From Xylogone sp. PMI_703 (lineage: Eukaryota; Ascomycota; Leotiomycetes): a stretch of 64,000 nt of DNA. Positions 24,655-36,908 of this stretch are shown here, in pieces. Each line of letters starts with the position of its first letter. The stretch's first letter is position 1. The notes beneath the pieces are model-generated. The model saw only the letters and a list, made by a program, of their open reading frames with translations, searched no databases and had not been told where the DNA came from. A program made the position numbers and the translations under genes. The stretch spans positions 186,001 through 250,000 of the forward strand of contig JAJTUQ010000002.1 of NCBI GenBank assembly GCA_021399445.1. Reading direction: 5' to 3'.

Positions 24655-25539
24655 TTAGGCATCTCCATAAGGGATGCCTTCCTTAGACGCCTGCTGCAGA
24701 TCGGCACTCCTGCTTCTGTGTATTGCTGATATCCCGGCAGTGAAAGCGAGGATGAAAACGAAGGTAAGCCAGTGAAGCACCAAGACAGTTGTTCCTGTTG
24801 AGATATCTACCCCGTCGAGCCAATACTTGCTCTGAACCTTGAGCGCATCCTGACTTTGCATGACAGCATACGTTCCCGCAAAGGCGAACACGTTTGAGAT
24901 CCAGATCAAGGCCATCGAGGCCTGTCGCAGCAGATTATGCCTTCTGACTAAAGCGATTGATTTAAACTCCACAGTCCTAGTACGGTATAGGCTGAAGTTG
25001 AGTGCACCCAGAAGTATAATTCCAGCTAGGAAGACCAGCCCTGCCAACCCAAGCATACAAGTAAAGACCTCGGACTGGAGAGCCAATGCTGGTTGGAGCA
25101 GCGGTTCAATAGACTTTGGGAGTCCAGTTCCACTAGCTGTTTCATTAAGGTGCTTAGATATATCTTTGGATGATGATCCAGATGAAGATAGACAGGTGGT
25201 GTGTGAGCCCTGTGTGAGGCAGAGTCCTAAAAATGAATGAGATAAATGGTTTCAAAACGTTTCATGGAGCTCCTTACCAAAGTATGCAATACTAATACTA
25301 GCTGAGTTATCTGAGTCTGACCTCGGTGGTAGAGTGCCATTGGTGGAAGATTCAAGTTTGAATAGGTATATGCCTGGTATTCCTGGAGAGGTCGATACGC
25401 ATCCCGAAATAGAGAGTGCTGTAAGATAAGTTAGCTCGATTCAGTTCTCAAATTTAATGAGCATAAATGTGAGAGCCATACTGCAAAATATGATTATCGG
25501 TATTATAAGAAGGTGTACCGCAATTTTGAATTGTGGCAT
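24655..25539 (-). CDS. Fig1 domain membrane protein (calcium influx / mating)
   Basis: Four-span membrane protein of the Fig1 family, which in yeast and Neurospora supports low-affinity calcium uptake and cell fusion during mating. Three exons, 25539-25482, 25418-25278 and 25226-24655, giving 256 residues. TM1 is at about 5-20 (IAVHLLIIPIIIFC). The signature motif is rebuilt across the second intron as AYFGLCLTQGSHTTC, a G-L-C ... C pattern typical of Fig1. An extracellular loop rich in Ser/Asn follows, then three more spans: GLAGLVFLAGIILLG, MALIWISNVFAFAGTYAV and LVLHWLTFVFILAF. The ATG chosen is the only one giving a membrane-anchored start in phase. Claudin/SUR7 relatives share the fold, but GLC rather than GLWNxC favours Fig1. 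Confidence 0.85.
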
Positions 25540-26465
25540 AACTGCAGATCATATTAGCTGCCTGCGAGCAAGTCGCAATATGGATATATGAACTGACCAG
25601 TAATGTCCTTCATGATTAGTAGTAGTAAATATGAAATAGATCGTTTTTAGTACAAGAATTCTACTGAACAGATATTTGACGGCCTGCGTCACTTAATGTA
25701 GTGCTGAACTGAAAAGAAAGGAAGAAAGCGAATGGTGAATGTGAATGCCTCTTTGTTTCCAATAGTCAAAGGTATATATACATCAGTGAAGGCATATTAT
25801 CGACAATGTACAAAGCGCTACTTCATACTCAAGAGCCGCCGACCCTAGAAAAATAGATTAAGGGTAGCTTATAGCTCTACATCACCACCATTCAATTGAG
25901 GCCAGTGACGACGCCGGTTAACTGCACCAGTGATTGATGCCAACATCGCAGCAATTAGTTTTCGTTGAAACCAGGGACAGCCGCGATAGGCGCGCAGATT
26001 CAGAAAGATTGAATCATATCCATTCGATTAATGCTCTATGTATATCTAATGGTTTCTAAGACTAGGAGAGTTTGGCGGGCGTTTCGTAAGGCTTTGTTTC
26101 GAGTCTGAGATGCGGAGCTTGGTTGGCTACGACACGGCGCTTAGCTTTGTGGAGCCCGAGGGCTGGCCGCGACCACCGAGCCAAAACAACTGACCAAGCG
26201 TTTCACTGGATTACAATATTACAGTTTTAAAATCTCACTTCAAAGCGTCTTTCATCGGTGATTTGATTTGTGTAGCGTTTGAACAATGTTTGTAACCATC
26301 ATATTTTCTTCGGGGTTCTGGTTGCTTCCATTAGAACGGGACAAAATATCACAAAGTTCGAAAAAATATACATGATTGTTTGTATCCACGAGGGATACTT
26401 ATAACAGGCGTGATAATCCTATATTAAAAAGAGCCCTCCCAACGCCGCAAATTAATTATGTTCCT
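25540..26465. other. Intergenic spacer
   Basis: 0.9 kb, AT-rich, upstream of the Fig1 gene and downstream of the THEM6-like gene. No gene seen. Confidence 0.4.
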
Positions 26466-27596
26466 CTATACCCAAAATAAATCTCTATATTCACCCAGCG
26501 CGAGTTTTGAGTCCCCTGTGAACTCTTCCTTGAGTTGATCTAGGCCAGCCATTAGCGAAGCTATCTTCATTCCTCGTTCTCTTTCAGCCTCAATCATATC
26601 CCATGTCCATTCATTCACAGGTTCCTGTTCTGGAGTCATAGACCACTCAAGAAGTTCTGCAACTGAGCCTGGTGAGAGAGTAGTACTATTGGCCATGGTA
26701 TTTTCAGTGATCCCGGCATCATCAGACGAAGGAGTTGATGTCTCTGGAGATTTCTCCGGTTTGGGAGTTAGAGGAAGCTGCTGGCACCGTTGAAAGACCA
26801 ATTCCGGTGCTAATGTTTTCCTCCCGGATTTGAAGACACACTTGGAGAGTCCAAAGGCAAAAATATCCGATTTAGGTTTTAAAGACTGGTCTGACTCCGA
26901 TTTCAAACTTGGTCGAACCTCGCTTTTCCTGCCCCGTAGGAAGGAGAACCATGGGCGACATTCTTCGTGCATGAGATAACCAGCAGGCTTCTTGACGCCC
27001 TTTCTGACGAAATGAGTGACAACATACACCCACTTATGATCCCAACCTAAAATTCTGGTCCACATCTCATAAGGCTCATAGGGTTTGATCTCTCGCTGAA
27101 AGAAGCATGCGACGCCTCCTAAAGCAATGTTGAACGGTGCAGTCTCTTCACCGGAAGCACGGCGCTTTCTATAGGCTGGGAGACCCGGAGCACAGAGAAG
27201 TGAGAGCAAATGAGTTCTAGTCACATCCAAATCAGAAAAATAAGTGCTATTTGACTTGTGGATGTTGTAGTCACACTCTAGTAGAGGTGAGCGTGATGAT
27301 GTTATCACTGGAAGGAAGAGCGCATATGATCCAGGATGCAAGGGCTTCGGTATGGACCTTGGCCGCAGAGTATGTTGGAGAGCTGCACTGAAAAATCGGT
27401 ACTGATAGGTACCTTACTCAATATTGTCCTCATCTCAAGAAGCTTATGAGAGATAACTTACATGCCAAACCAAGGGGAGATTCTTAATATTGCATGCCAA
27501 AAGTATGAGGCTCACCGTTCTCCACTTATTCTCAGATCCTAGGACCATATGAAGCGCTTGCAGCAAAGCCTTTCGGACGGCTGGAATATCCACCAT
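26466..27596 (-). CDS. THEM6-like hotdog-fold (4HBT_2) thioesterase-like protein
   Basis: Two exons, 27596-27462 and 27401-26466, 356 residues. An N-terminal hydrophobic segment (VSLILLACNIKNLPLVWH) is joined over a 60-nt intron to YRFFSAALQHTLRPRS. Residues ~85-190 carry the THEM6/hotdog pattern: VITSSRSPLLECDYN, then HKSNSTYFSDLDVTRTHLL with the DLDVTRTH motif, and a later VYVVTHFVRKG strand. The C-terminal 120 residues are hydrophilic and probably disordered. Fungal members are often mislabelled as capsule polysaccharide biosynthesis proteins. Hotdog enzymes hydrolyse acyl-CoA thioesters, but activity of this group is not proven. The start codon is the first ATG and sits 413 bp from the Qri7 start on the other strand. 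Confidence 0.82.
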
Positions 27597-28008
27597 TTTG
27601 AAGAGCTCACAAAAACGCGACGCGCGTATACGGAATCTAAATTTATAAAGAAGCGAGCATAAAGGAAATCAGACAAAGCTACAAACCCATATAGACAAAG
27701 ATTTCAGATATACATTTCTCAAGGATTGTGCTGGGAACTAATAAATATTGTTGAGTAAACCTAAAACATAGAGAGCGATGATGAAGAGAGAGTAAACACG
27801 TGAATAAAATCTACAGTGTCTTTTATGAATGTCAGCAGAAATGTGCCTCGGCACAAATTTGCGGCTAGATTCCATAGCGCCCCGCCGAGCCGGGACCCCT
27901 GCCCAAGCCCTGTCTCGTCCGAACCTTGATTCTGCAGATTTTATATTCAATCTCAACTTTGATAACAGAGCCGCACTTTCCCCCACCTCACAAAGGAATC
28001 ATACCTTG
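27597..28008. promoter_or_regulatory. Divergent promoter, THEM6-like / Qri7
   Basis: 412 bp separate the two opposite start codons. An in-frame ATG at 27829 would lengthen Qri7 by 60 residues and cut the shared region to 232 bp; that extension looks neither conserved nor like a presequence. Confidence 0.5.
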
Positions 28009-29373
28009 ATGAGGCCAGTATGTCTACTCATCAGGCGTCCCGCAATATTCATACACCATGTAGCAGATCGACGTACCCTCCTTACACTGGCAATTGAAAC
28101 TTCCTGTGATGATACCAGCGTAGCAGTCCTGGAGAAACGTCAAAATAATTCTGCTATCCTACACTACCATTCAAAGATCACATCTGATAACCGGTCATGG
28201 GAAGGTGTTCATCCTATACTGTCGCATGTGTCCCATCAGAAACACCTCGCAATATTGGTGAACAATGCGGTCTCGACCTTACCAATGGCTCCTTCGGGAC
28301 TCGAACAGCTCACAAATTGTGTAGCCATCTCCAGTGGAACGAAAACTAAGCTTCGACAAAAACCGGATTTTATCACTGTCACTCGAGGCCCGGGTATGAG
28401 GGCAAGTCTAATAACTGGGATTGATACTGCAAAAGGGCTTTCAACGGCATGGCAAATCCCAATATTGGGTGTAAACCACATGCAAGCCCATGCTCTAACA
28501 CCCCGCTTAGTCTCCGCATTGGAAGCGGATTCTACCTCTCATGATATTCAGAAATTGGAACCTGAGTTTCCTTTTCTTACCCTACTTGTCTCCGGCGGAC
28601 ATACAATGTTGGTCCATTCAAAAGGACTTTTTGAACATAAGATCCTAGCTAGCACCACAGATCTTGCATTGGGAGTGGTAATAGATAAATGCGCACGGAT
28701 CATACTGCCATCCAATGTCCTAGAATCAGCTTCTGACGTGATGTATGGACGACTGCTTGAGAAGTTTGCGTACCCCGAGGCGAATATGGGATACGATTAC
28801 ATTCCTCCTACTACCAGGAAAGAGGAGCTCACCATGAAAGATACAAGCTATGGTTGGGCACTTAGACCGCCTTTATCACAAGCCCCTGAGGGCTTCAGGG
28901 AGTCTGAGTTTTCCTATTCTGGTATTGGAAGCACCGTAAAGCGCATTATGGAGGGCAAATCGGACATGAACATCGAGGAACGGAGAGCTCTTGCTCGCGA
29001 AGTTATGAGAGTCTCTTTCGAGCATCTTGCTTCTCGAGTTCTACTTGCTCTTGAGGGCCCTAATCTGAAAAACGTGAAGTCGTTAGTCGTATCTGGTGGC
29101 GTAGCAAGCAATCAGTTCTTGCGGCACCTCATGAGGACCGTGCTTGATGCACGGGGGTACTCAGATCTAGATATTATGTTCCCGCCGGTAAATCTGTGCA
29201 CAGATAACGCGGCTATGATCGCATGGACAGGCGTTGAACTGTGGGAAGCTGGATGGAGGTCCGACTTAGACATGATGGCTCTGAGAAAATGGTCCATAGA
29301 TCCGGATGCTGAAGACGGCGGGATTCTAGGCGTGGGCGGATGGAATAAGCTCAACGATACCCTGTACAAATAA
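28009..29373 (+). CDS. QRI7: Mitochondrial tRNA N6-threonylcarbamoyladenosine synthase subunit (Kae1/TsaD/Qri7 family)
   Basis: Transfers the threonylcarbamoyl group to A37 of mitochondrial tRNAs that read ANN codons. It is a single exon of 454 residues, close to yeast Qri7 (407) plus a presequence. The chosen start opens MRPVCLLIRRPAIFIHHVADRR, an Arg-rich amphipathic presequence fitting mitochondrial import. Motifs: LAIETSCDDTSVAVL, VTRGPGMRASLITGID, the metal ligands in NHMQAHAL, LLVSGGHTMLV, FSYSGIGSTVKRI, and VVSGGVASNQFLRHL with a late Asp in NLCTDNAAMIAWTG. The stretch TTDLALGVVIDKCAR corresponds to the family's D-x-x-G-x-x-x-D region, extended by a short insertion afterwards. The cytosolic paralogue Kae1 lacks the presequence. 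Confidence 0.93.
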   Translation: MRPVCLLIRRPAIFIHHVADRRTLLTLAIETSCDDTSVAVLEKRQNNSAILHYHSKITSDNRSWEGVHPILSHVSHQKHLAILVNNAVSTLPMAPSGLEQLTNCVAISSGTKTKLRQKPDFITVTRGPGMRASLITGIDTAKGLSTAWQIPILGVNHMQAHALTPRLVSALEADSTSHDIQKLEPEFPFLTLLVSGGHTMLVHSKGLFEHKILASTTDLALGVVIDKCARIILPSNVLESASDVMYGRLLEKFAYPEANMGYDYIPPTTRKEELTMKDTSYGWALRPPLSQAPEGFRESEFSYSGIGSTVKRIMEGKSDMNIEERRALAREVMRVSFEHLASRVLLALEGPNLKNVKSLVVSGGVASNQFLRHLMRTVLDARGYSDLDIMFPPVNLCTDNAAMIAWTGVELWEAGWRSDLDMMALRKWSIDPDAEDGGILGVGGWNKLNDTLYK

Positions 29374-29572
29374 ATCTCTTTTCTGGATTATGTATACCAT
29401 CACAGCTCCTTGTGGATATGTATATCGATCACTACTTGTCGAATCTCTGTATGTACCATATGATTTGTAAGAAAATTAGAACGCAGGGATGGAACCACAG
29501 TTCAAACCAGCCTACATGATTCCCACATGAAGTAAATTATAGCATGACCCATTTATATTATAATCTATCAAT

Positions 29573-30528
29573 TTACACGAGTGCACTCGTAACATTCGAG
29601 AACTCGCCCTTCTTCAACTTAGTCTCCCAGAATATCGGGTTTGTATCGGAGAAACCATGCTTTACCCATCCATCTTGCTTAACATGGTATAAGTTGATGT
29701 ATCCACCTGAATAGGCATCTCTGTGTGTAGCAGCTAGGATACTTCTGCTTCCCAAAGCTAGCGCCTCTTCCTCAGTAAGGTCGTATCGGTATTCCGCATC
29801 CAGCACTCCGTACGCAAACGTTTGTCCAGATCCAACACAGAAAAGATTTCCCGCTAGTCGTGTTCCATCCGAATCAATATAAAACAGCTCTGGACGATCG
29901 CCGGTATAGCCTGCGCACATTGTGCCCATAGAGAGGCCCATACCCTTATAAGAGTAAACTAGGTTGGCCAGGATCTTCGATGCTGCTGCAACAGAAATAC
30001 GGCGCTTATGTCGGAGTTCGTGAAGTCGACATTGCATACCTAAGTATGCTAACCAATATTGGCAGTCCTGTTCTTCTGTCAGTCTCATTCTCATTCACAT
30101 TCAATAGCTATTCCACCGACAGCAGCACCCCCAGCCATGGTCCCGAGAAGCACGCTGTTGATCTCTATAACCTTCTTAACCGTCTGGCTTGCAATCCAGT
30201 TGCCAGCCGTGGCTCTGGAATCCGTTGCGACAATAAGACCACCTTGAAATCTAAATGCCAATGTTGTTGTACCATGCGCAATTTTAATAGGGCAATCAGG
30301 ATTAGCATGATCGTCAGTTGCAGCTCGAAGCCATGCTGAAGGCTATATATGATAAATAAATTAGTTTTGGGCTTCATATTCTTTGATATCACTTACTGAA
30401 GCTACAGGTGGCATCGCAAACTTCAGGGACAAGTTTGAAGTAGGTTGGCAAAGCTCCATCTGCTCTTCTTCCGAGTACCCCTCCCTCTCAAAAGCCGGTT
30501 GGCTGTATTGCTTGACAAGACTGTCCAT
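29573..30528 (-). CDS. PRE2: 20S proteasome subunit beta5 (chymotrypsin-like)
   Basis: Catalytic beta5 subunit of the 20S core. Three exons, 30528-30397, 30342-30121 and 30067-29573, 282 residues including a propeptide of about 70. Autocleavage is expected at [10 protein letters not shown], exposing the N-terminal Thr. Asp17 lies in [12 protein letters not shown] and Lys33 in SQTVKKV. Later family motifs are [53 protein letters not shown] and [13 protein letters not shown]. The second intron is short (53 nt) and has an unusual GTCGGT donor, but its acceptor, CTGAC branch-like site and exact repair of the GGAADCQYW motif support it. The C-terminal extension [11 protein letters not shown] is a little longer than in yeast. 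Confidence 0.95.
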
Positions 30529-32752
30529 TGTGAGTTCTAATAAAAGGAATTGTGGTTGTAGAGTGGTGCAGTACAAAGATGGCGTATAGGTAGATATGTC
30601 GCTTAGTAGGAGCTTCAGGCAGCTCCAACTCGCGTCAGTGCTCTAGGACGTCATGTGATATAAACACCCATCACGCAGTGCAGAATAGCGACTCATGTTT
30701 AAAAAATATTTTACTTCAACTTCGGATTTCTAAAAAGAATATCCATATTTGCTATTCTCACAGACTGTAGACATAGAAACCGTGATATGGTCAGATAAAA
30801 ATTCTTTCACGTAAATTACTTCCAAAGTTAACATAAGTCAAGTATCTCCGTTTCTCTTTTTATATCACCATTATTTTACACATTTACGCGGAGCCCTAGA
30901 GTGTACCATCTTTTTCTACCTATGCTAATCCGGACACATTGTGGCCAATTAACATGTATACATAGCGTCAATATTCCTGTCTGTGTTTGACGCATCATTT
31001 TCTTTGGCTAGTCTTTCTGATGACCTCTTTTTCATTCTGCTGTGTTTACACCATTCCTCTTTCTTTGGTATATGCTATGTTGCTTCTTGTAAAAATAAGC
31101 ACTCGAAGGGAGATTGTTTGTCTTGGTTTTTACCTTCAGTTACGACCAAGCTCCTCCTTCATAGCATCATGAAAGAAATTCAGCAGGAAATTCTTCAATA
31201 GGAACCAGTTCCGACTTAGTTGAGGAAATATAGTTCATCAGGAACCAGAAAATAGATCGATCATGGGACAACTCTTTTGTTTTTGGTCTACAAAATACGC
31301 AGCTAAATCATTGAGATTTACGGCATTTTCACTGCAGGATTTCCATGATCACAGCTGTTACTGTTGAGAGTTAACACTGAGCCCTGCAATTCCGTGGCTA
31401 TTTTCCATACCACAAAATTTTCATCTTATTCCCATGTAAGAGCAATGAAATCGAAAGGAACATGCGTAGTATTGTGTTTGAGATGGGTTTGTTAATGTAA
31501 CGTTCCTACGTTGGGGTTTGGCTATTACTCAAATAATAGGCTTTAAGAGGTAGAGAGAGCAAGTGAAACTTAGATTGTAGAACTTTACTATGAATTGCAG
31601 GTATGCTGTAAATCAATTGAGTTGAGCACGAAGCTCTTAACTACTTGGGAGCTTCCTGCTCATTAAATACTTTCTAGACTACAAGGGTCCCTTTGTTCTT
31701 AGACATACCACGGTGTTGGTTCATTTGTCTCGTATAGTGAGTTTGGGCAGATCAGTACTGATCCATCCTGATTCTAGGGATCAGCCGGATCAGTTCAGAT
31801 TCCACTGATCGGAGGATCAGTCCGGATCAGCCCTGATCCTTCTGATCCTGCTTGGCAGCCTGGTCACGTGATTCGTTCATTTGGTATCCCTGTGATTAGG
31901 AGGTCGAGCTCACTCTTAGCCCAAGGCCCAGGCTTCTCAGCATCCAAGCCTGAGGCCTTATTCGTGGGGTCGTGACAGCTAACAACCACTCTTTGTTGTT
32001 AGATCTGCTGGAGAAGTAGGTTGTGAGATTAGATGATTATTTAAACTTTCAGCATTAATATATTAATTGAAATCTTAGGAAATCAGTCCTTGAATCACAA
32101 TCAGCTAACTGTGTCTTCTAGTTTTTATCCCTTTGAGTTTACCTTTAGCAAGTCTGTGAGGCCTCCCAGGCGAGTTGCAGTATCAGGCTGCTGTGGGCCA
32201 AGATCGCGTCAACACCTGACTTATTTTCTGCAAGAGACAACATCAATTGATACAAAGCCGGGAGCATATCTACCAAGCTATCCTATATCATTTTCTCAAT
32301 AATGAAACTTTTATTAAAAGAATTCATTCGTCACAATCAAGTTATCCCGGGTCGACAACCACTCTTGCGTTTCCAACCCCGCGCCCAACTGAACCCCACT
32401 ATTTACATCGCAAAACTGAGCAAGTAACGATAACGATAACAGTCATAAACTCGGAATTTCCACAAATGTAATAAGGCATTTACTGGGAAGGCTCTGAAAC
32501 TTCATCCTGGTTGTGAAGCTTTGACAATTTTTCTAAGGTTAGAAACTGTCTGAAACTTAAATCGCCCGTTCTCGAGGCGGTTCACTGCTCTGTCCATCTT
32601 CAGCTTTCATCCTTCTACAGGGGTTCTCTTAGACATACAGACTCAACAGCAGCAGATATTGCTTCTGAGCAATAATATATTTAAGCCACTCTCTTAGAAT
32701 CACGTTGTGAACGAGCATGCCATAATAGAACCATGCAACTATATTTGGCATA
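30529..32752. other. Large AT-rich intergenic region with possible repeat remnants
   Basis: 2.2 kb between the Pre2 and RdRP starts. Open frames are short and mostly T/A-rich noise. It contains the GATC-rich palindromic block described separately, and CAACCACTCTT occurs twice, near 31983 and 32350, which hints at an old repeat. A solo LTR (TGTTGG near 31714 to a CAACA end near 32214) was considered, but no target duplication is visible. Confidence 0.4.
31748..31850. repeat. GATC-rich palindromic block
   Basis: About 100 bp hold nine GATC sites arranged as alternating GATCAG and CTGATC units, including the perfect 14-bp palindrome GATCAGTACTGATC near 31750. The units can fold into several alternative hairpins. 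No reading frame crosses it. Confidence 0.6.
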
Positions 32753-35700
32753 ATGGAGGTCCATATCAGCAATATACCCAAGCAGGCGACTGAAGATGGC
32801 TTGAGGAAGTTTTTCGACCCTCTTGCAAAAAAGATACTGAAGGGCCCATACTACGTCCAGAAACTAAGCAACAAAAACTATGGGTTCCTAATATTTCAGA
32901 GTAGAACAGATGCTGAGCTGTTCCTCCGCATTTACGAAAAGAAAACCAATTTAACAATCCCCCAGAGTCGACCTCAAGCCCAGCTTATGTTCATGGGCTA
33001 TGAGGTTCGTGTACACAAGAGCACTCGAAATCCAGATAAATACCTTGTCAAAGTATTGCAGAAGGAGCATAAGGACCGGGTAGCACAAAAAGCAAAGATT
33101 GAAAAAGTTACTAATAAGGGTAGCCGGTCTGGTTCGAATCCAATAGCTTTTTCATGTCACGCCATATCATGCGGCGTCTGGGGATCCGATCATGGCGGAG
33201 ACTCATTTGTATCGGAGTGGACCTCCTCCTGCACAAACGGCAAGGTGAAATTTGGAAAGACTTGTATGGTCCTGACCATGGAACCCAGTTGCAAAATCGA
33301 ATTTAGATACCGCACGATTGACCATATTGTTTCTGAGACTCTACCGGACCCCTCGGTCACCATTACTTTGTTCGAGGCCCCAAGGTTTTATAGTAGAGAG
33401 GAATTGGATATTGTGCAGCTCTTAGCTGGATTGAACCGGAAAACACCCTCAGGCCCCTCTCAAAGCAGACTGCCATTTATCAACGAAAGTCACCAATCGG
33501 TAGCAGGAACCTGCTTAGTGTATAGACTACACATTCAAATTCATGATAATCATATAGACAAGATGACCGAGAATTTACGAGAGCTGCGGAAAACTCAGGA
33601 TATGCCATCCATAATGCTCATGAACACACAAGTAGAGTATCCCAGGTCTGGCTACAAACATTCGGATCAGTGGCAGCGGCTTCAATATGCTCTTTCTACC
33701 TCACAGTCTACTCTGCCTTTTGTGCTGAAATATCAGCTACAATCACTCGCTCAAAACGGATATCTTAGACCACACCAGGTCCTTGATCTGATACCAGTTA
33801 TTGGGCTTATGCTTAAACGCTCGACGGTTCCAGTCTGTGTGGCTGCAGTAAGAAGATTATCTAATGAAATACAAAGGCCAGGTCCAGGAAGACAGCCAGA
33901 ATTTGAAACTCTCGCAGAGTATCTGCTAGACAGGGAGAAAGCACCGGATGAGCACTTCTATGCCCGGCAAGTCTCAGATTCAAACAATCTAGCATCGACG
34001 CACCGGGTCTTGATTACACCTACTGGCAACTACCTATACGGCCCTGATACGGACGCAAACAACCGTGTGTTACGCCAGTATAACGACTATCACGAATATT
34101 TCTTGCGTGTCCGGTTCTGCGATGAAGACGGAGATATGATTCGATTCAGTAGCCATGTCTCAAACAATAGAATTCTTAATGGAAGATTCAAAGCGGTTCT
34201 GGAAAAGGGCTTGGACATTGCAGGCCGTCACTATTCCTTCCTGGGATTTTCACACTCATCTCTTCGAGCACAGTCTTGTTGGTTTGTAGCACCATTTCAA
34301 GGACCCCGCGGAAAATCTGTCACCGCTACTAGCATCATTGAGGATCTTGGAGATTTCTCGGAAATTCGTAGTCCAGCTAAATGTGCAGCTCGGATAGGGC
34401 AGGCATTTACGGATACACCCATTGCAGTCCCTCTAGCGCAAAGTGCCAATTTTCATAAGATACCTGACATCGAACGTGGTGGCCGAGTTTTTAGTGATGG
34501 TGTAGGGACTATGTCGACTTCTGTGATGCATCAAATATGGGATCACCTACCAAGGCGCCGTGCTCGGGACCAGCCAACATGCTATCAAATAAGATGGAGA
34601 GGTGACTATCCATTTTGAAGCATTATCTATCTCCGTAACACTTTCAAACTCCCTGTCGTATCACATTTTCATTGATCTGTTACTCTGACTAGATGCTGGT
34701 AGACATAGCTAATGCATGGTTAACAGGTGCCAAAGGGATGATATCTTTAGATACAAGATTACCTGGTCATACTCTATGTATTCGCCCATCAATGGAGAAA
34801 TTCAAAGGTACTCTCATTAGGGATATTGAAATATGTGGCGCTTCTTATCGACCTCTTCCGATGTATCTCAGTCGACAGCTAATTAAAATACTGGAGGACC
34901 TCGGTGTTGGTGAAAGGTTTTTCACTAAACTGCAAGAAAAAGAAGTAGATCGCCTCAGATCCATTACAAAGAGCCCATTCAATACTATACCTTATCTTAA
35001 ATCAAAAGGTATCGGAGAAGCAATCGACCTCCCTTGGTTGATTGCCAAGCTATATGACATGAAGATAGACTTTCGTGAGGACATATTCCTCCGCGATATC
35101 GTTGAGATGGGAGTTTTAATGGATTTACGCCTTTTAAAATACAAGGCAAGAATACCTGTAGATGAAGGGTATCACCTTCATGGTATAATGGACGAGACCG
35201 GAATTCTTAAAGAAGGGGAGGTGTTTTGCATTTTCACTCGAAATGGAGTTCCGCATGTGCTTCAAGCAAATCAAGTGGTAATATCAAGGGCACCAGCGCT
35301 CCATCCTGGGGACATTCAAACTGCCAAAGCCGTTAAAGTCCCAGCTAACTCCCCTCTGATGAGCCTGAAAAATTGCATATGTTTTAGTCAGAAGGGATCT
35401 CGTGATCTTCCTAGCCAACTAAGTGGTGGAGATCTAGATGGCGATCTCTACTACGTTATGTGGGATCATGATGCTATACCAAAAAGGACTCTTACAGCAG
35501 CAGATTACCCGCGCCTGCCTCCACTGGATATCGGAAGGCCCGTAATTCGTAAAGATATGACTGATTTCTTCATTAAGTTCATGGAGACCGACCAACTTGG
35601 TCGTATCTGTAGCAATCACGAAATCCTAGCAGACCAAAGTCAATCCGGCACCCTGGATCCTAACTGTATTCTTCTAGCAGAGTTAGCTTCTACTGCTGTT

Positions 35701-36581
35701 GATTTTTCAAAGACAGGAATACCGGTATGGATCTTAATCTTCTTCTTGTCCTCTACTCTACATCCACGTATAATGTAACTGACCACATTGGAATAGCCAC
35801 GTATGGAAAGAATGCCAAGAGCTAGTCCGTGGCGTCCTGATTTCATGGCTCCGGGACCCCATGTTAATGTATCTAAAAAGGGACAGGTTATGTTCCACGA
35901 CCCACAGATTATGGAGGAAGTAGAGGAAGAAGATGAAGATCTAGCGGCGGATCTTCCTAAGCATCGATTTTATGAGAGTGATAAAATCTTGGGGAAACTA
36001 TTCCGTAACATTGATGAGCGCACAATCTTCAATCAAATAAAGGACAACTCGTCAGCATATGACAGCATCTCTAATACATCAGCAATGAGCAAAGTCTGGT
36101 CATATGTTGAATTTCAAACTCAAGGCTTTCAATGGCAACATCATATTGACGAGGCTAGAGACATCCGAGAAGAGTAAGTAACACCTCGCTCCTTACTGCT
36201 TAATCAAAGCTAATGCCAACATAAAGGTACGAATCCTCTCTTCTGAATATAGTAGCTGAATATAGTGATCATCCACGTCGCCCCATCACTGAATTAGAGG
36301 TTATGGTAGGAAACATCCTTGGCAAGGCCGGATTTCAAACTCATCGTCAACGCGACATGTCGGTAACTATGAAAGAGCGTTTTAATGCTCTTGTTGACGA
36401 CATAGTCCAGTGGATTCAGCAGGGAGAGGCTATGGAACGAAGCGTTGCGTGTCTGAAAGTTGCGTTAGAACCGAACAGTTATAGAAGAGGCGTTATGGGT
36501 ACACGTGAATACGAGGCCCCGATGAGTTTTAGGTACCTTGCTGCTACAGTTTGTCTGAAGGAACTAGGAGAGGTTTGGTAA
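32753..36581 (+). CDS. RNA-dependent RNA polymerase of the RNA-silencing pathway
   Basis: Cellular RdRP that converts single-stranded transcripts to double-stranded RNA for Dicer. Four exons, 32753-34601, 34727-35724, 35797-36173 and 36227-36581, 1192 residues. An RRM-like N-terminus (VHISNIPKQATEDGLRKFF) is followed by a linker. The polymerase core follows: RVLITPTGNYLYGPD, SDGVGTMS, then across intron 1 QIRWRGAKGMISLDTRL, HPGDIQTAKAV, and the catalytic loop LSGGDLDGDLYYVMWD with the DLDGD aspartates. TGIPPPRMERMPRAS and RPDFMAP follow, then a helical C-terminus. The 125-nt first intron carries an in-frame stop if retained. The active-site aspartates are all present, so the gene looks functional. 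I cannot assign it to the QDE-1, SAD-1 or RRP-3 branch; the terminal RRM resembles plant/fission-yeast type members. Confidence 0.93.
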
Positions 36582-36908
36582 GGAAGACACGCCTCTGACG
36601 CGACACAATGTTACGATTTAATGACCCCATGATGCTTATGATGCTATGCGTTTCAGTACCAGAGAATTAGATGCTGGACTATAAATGCTTAAGCACCTAA
36701 TTTGCATGGAATGCTTCCTGAATTTGTGAGAATGTCCTAATAGCTTCGAAGTCTCATGTAAAAAACATTTCAAATATCTATACCTGGCCCTGATGAACAT
36801 ATGATACATCTACCGGTATAAGAGCCTTTACTTCCCATACCACAATCCTGTAAAGTTACACATAATACCTATAACACCAAAAGCTGACACAAACACTAAC
36901 TAGCACTC
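36582..36908. other. Convergent 3' spacer
   Basis: 327 bp between the RdRP stop and the Ssr4 stop. AT-rich, with no gene. Confidence 0.5.

Noticed and set aside
27829..28008. In-frame ATG 60 codons upstream of the chosen Qri7 start.
   Set aside because: The extension is not presequence-like, while the start at 28009 gives a typical mitochondrial N-terminus; kept only as an alternative.
31714..32214. Possible solo LTR starting TGTTGG and ending CAACA.
   Set aside because: Ends match poorly and no target-site duplication is visible.
33125..33142. GGTTCGAATCC resembling a tRNA T-arm.
   Set aside because: Lies inside the RdRP coding exon and no acceptor or anticodon arms surround it.
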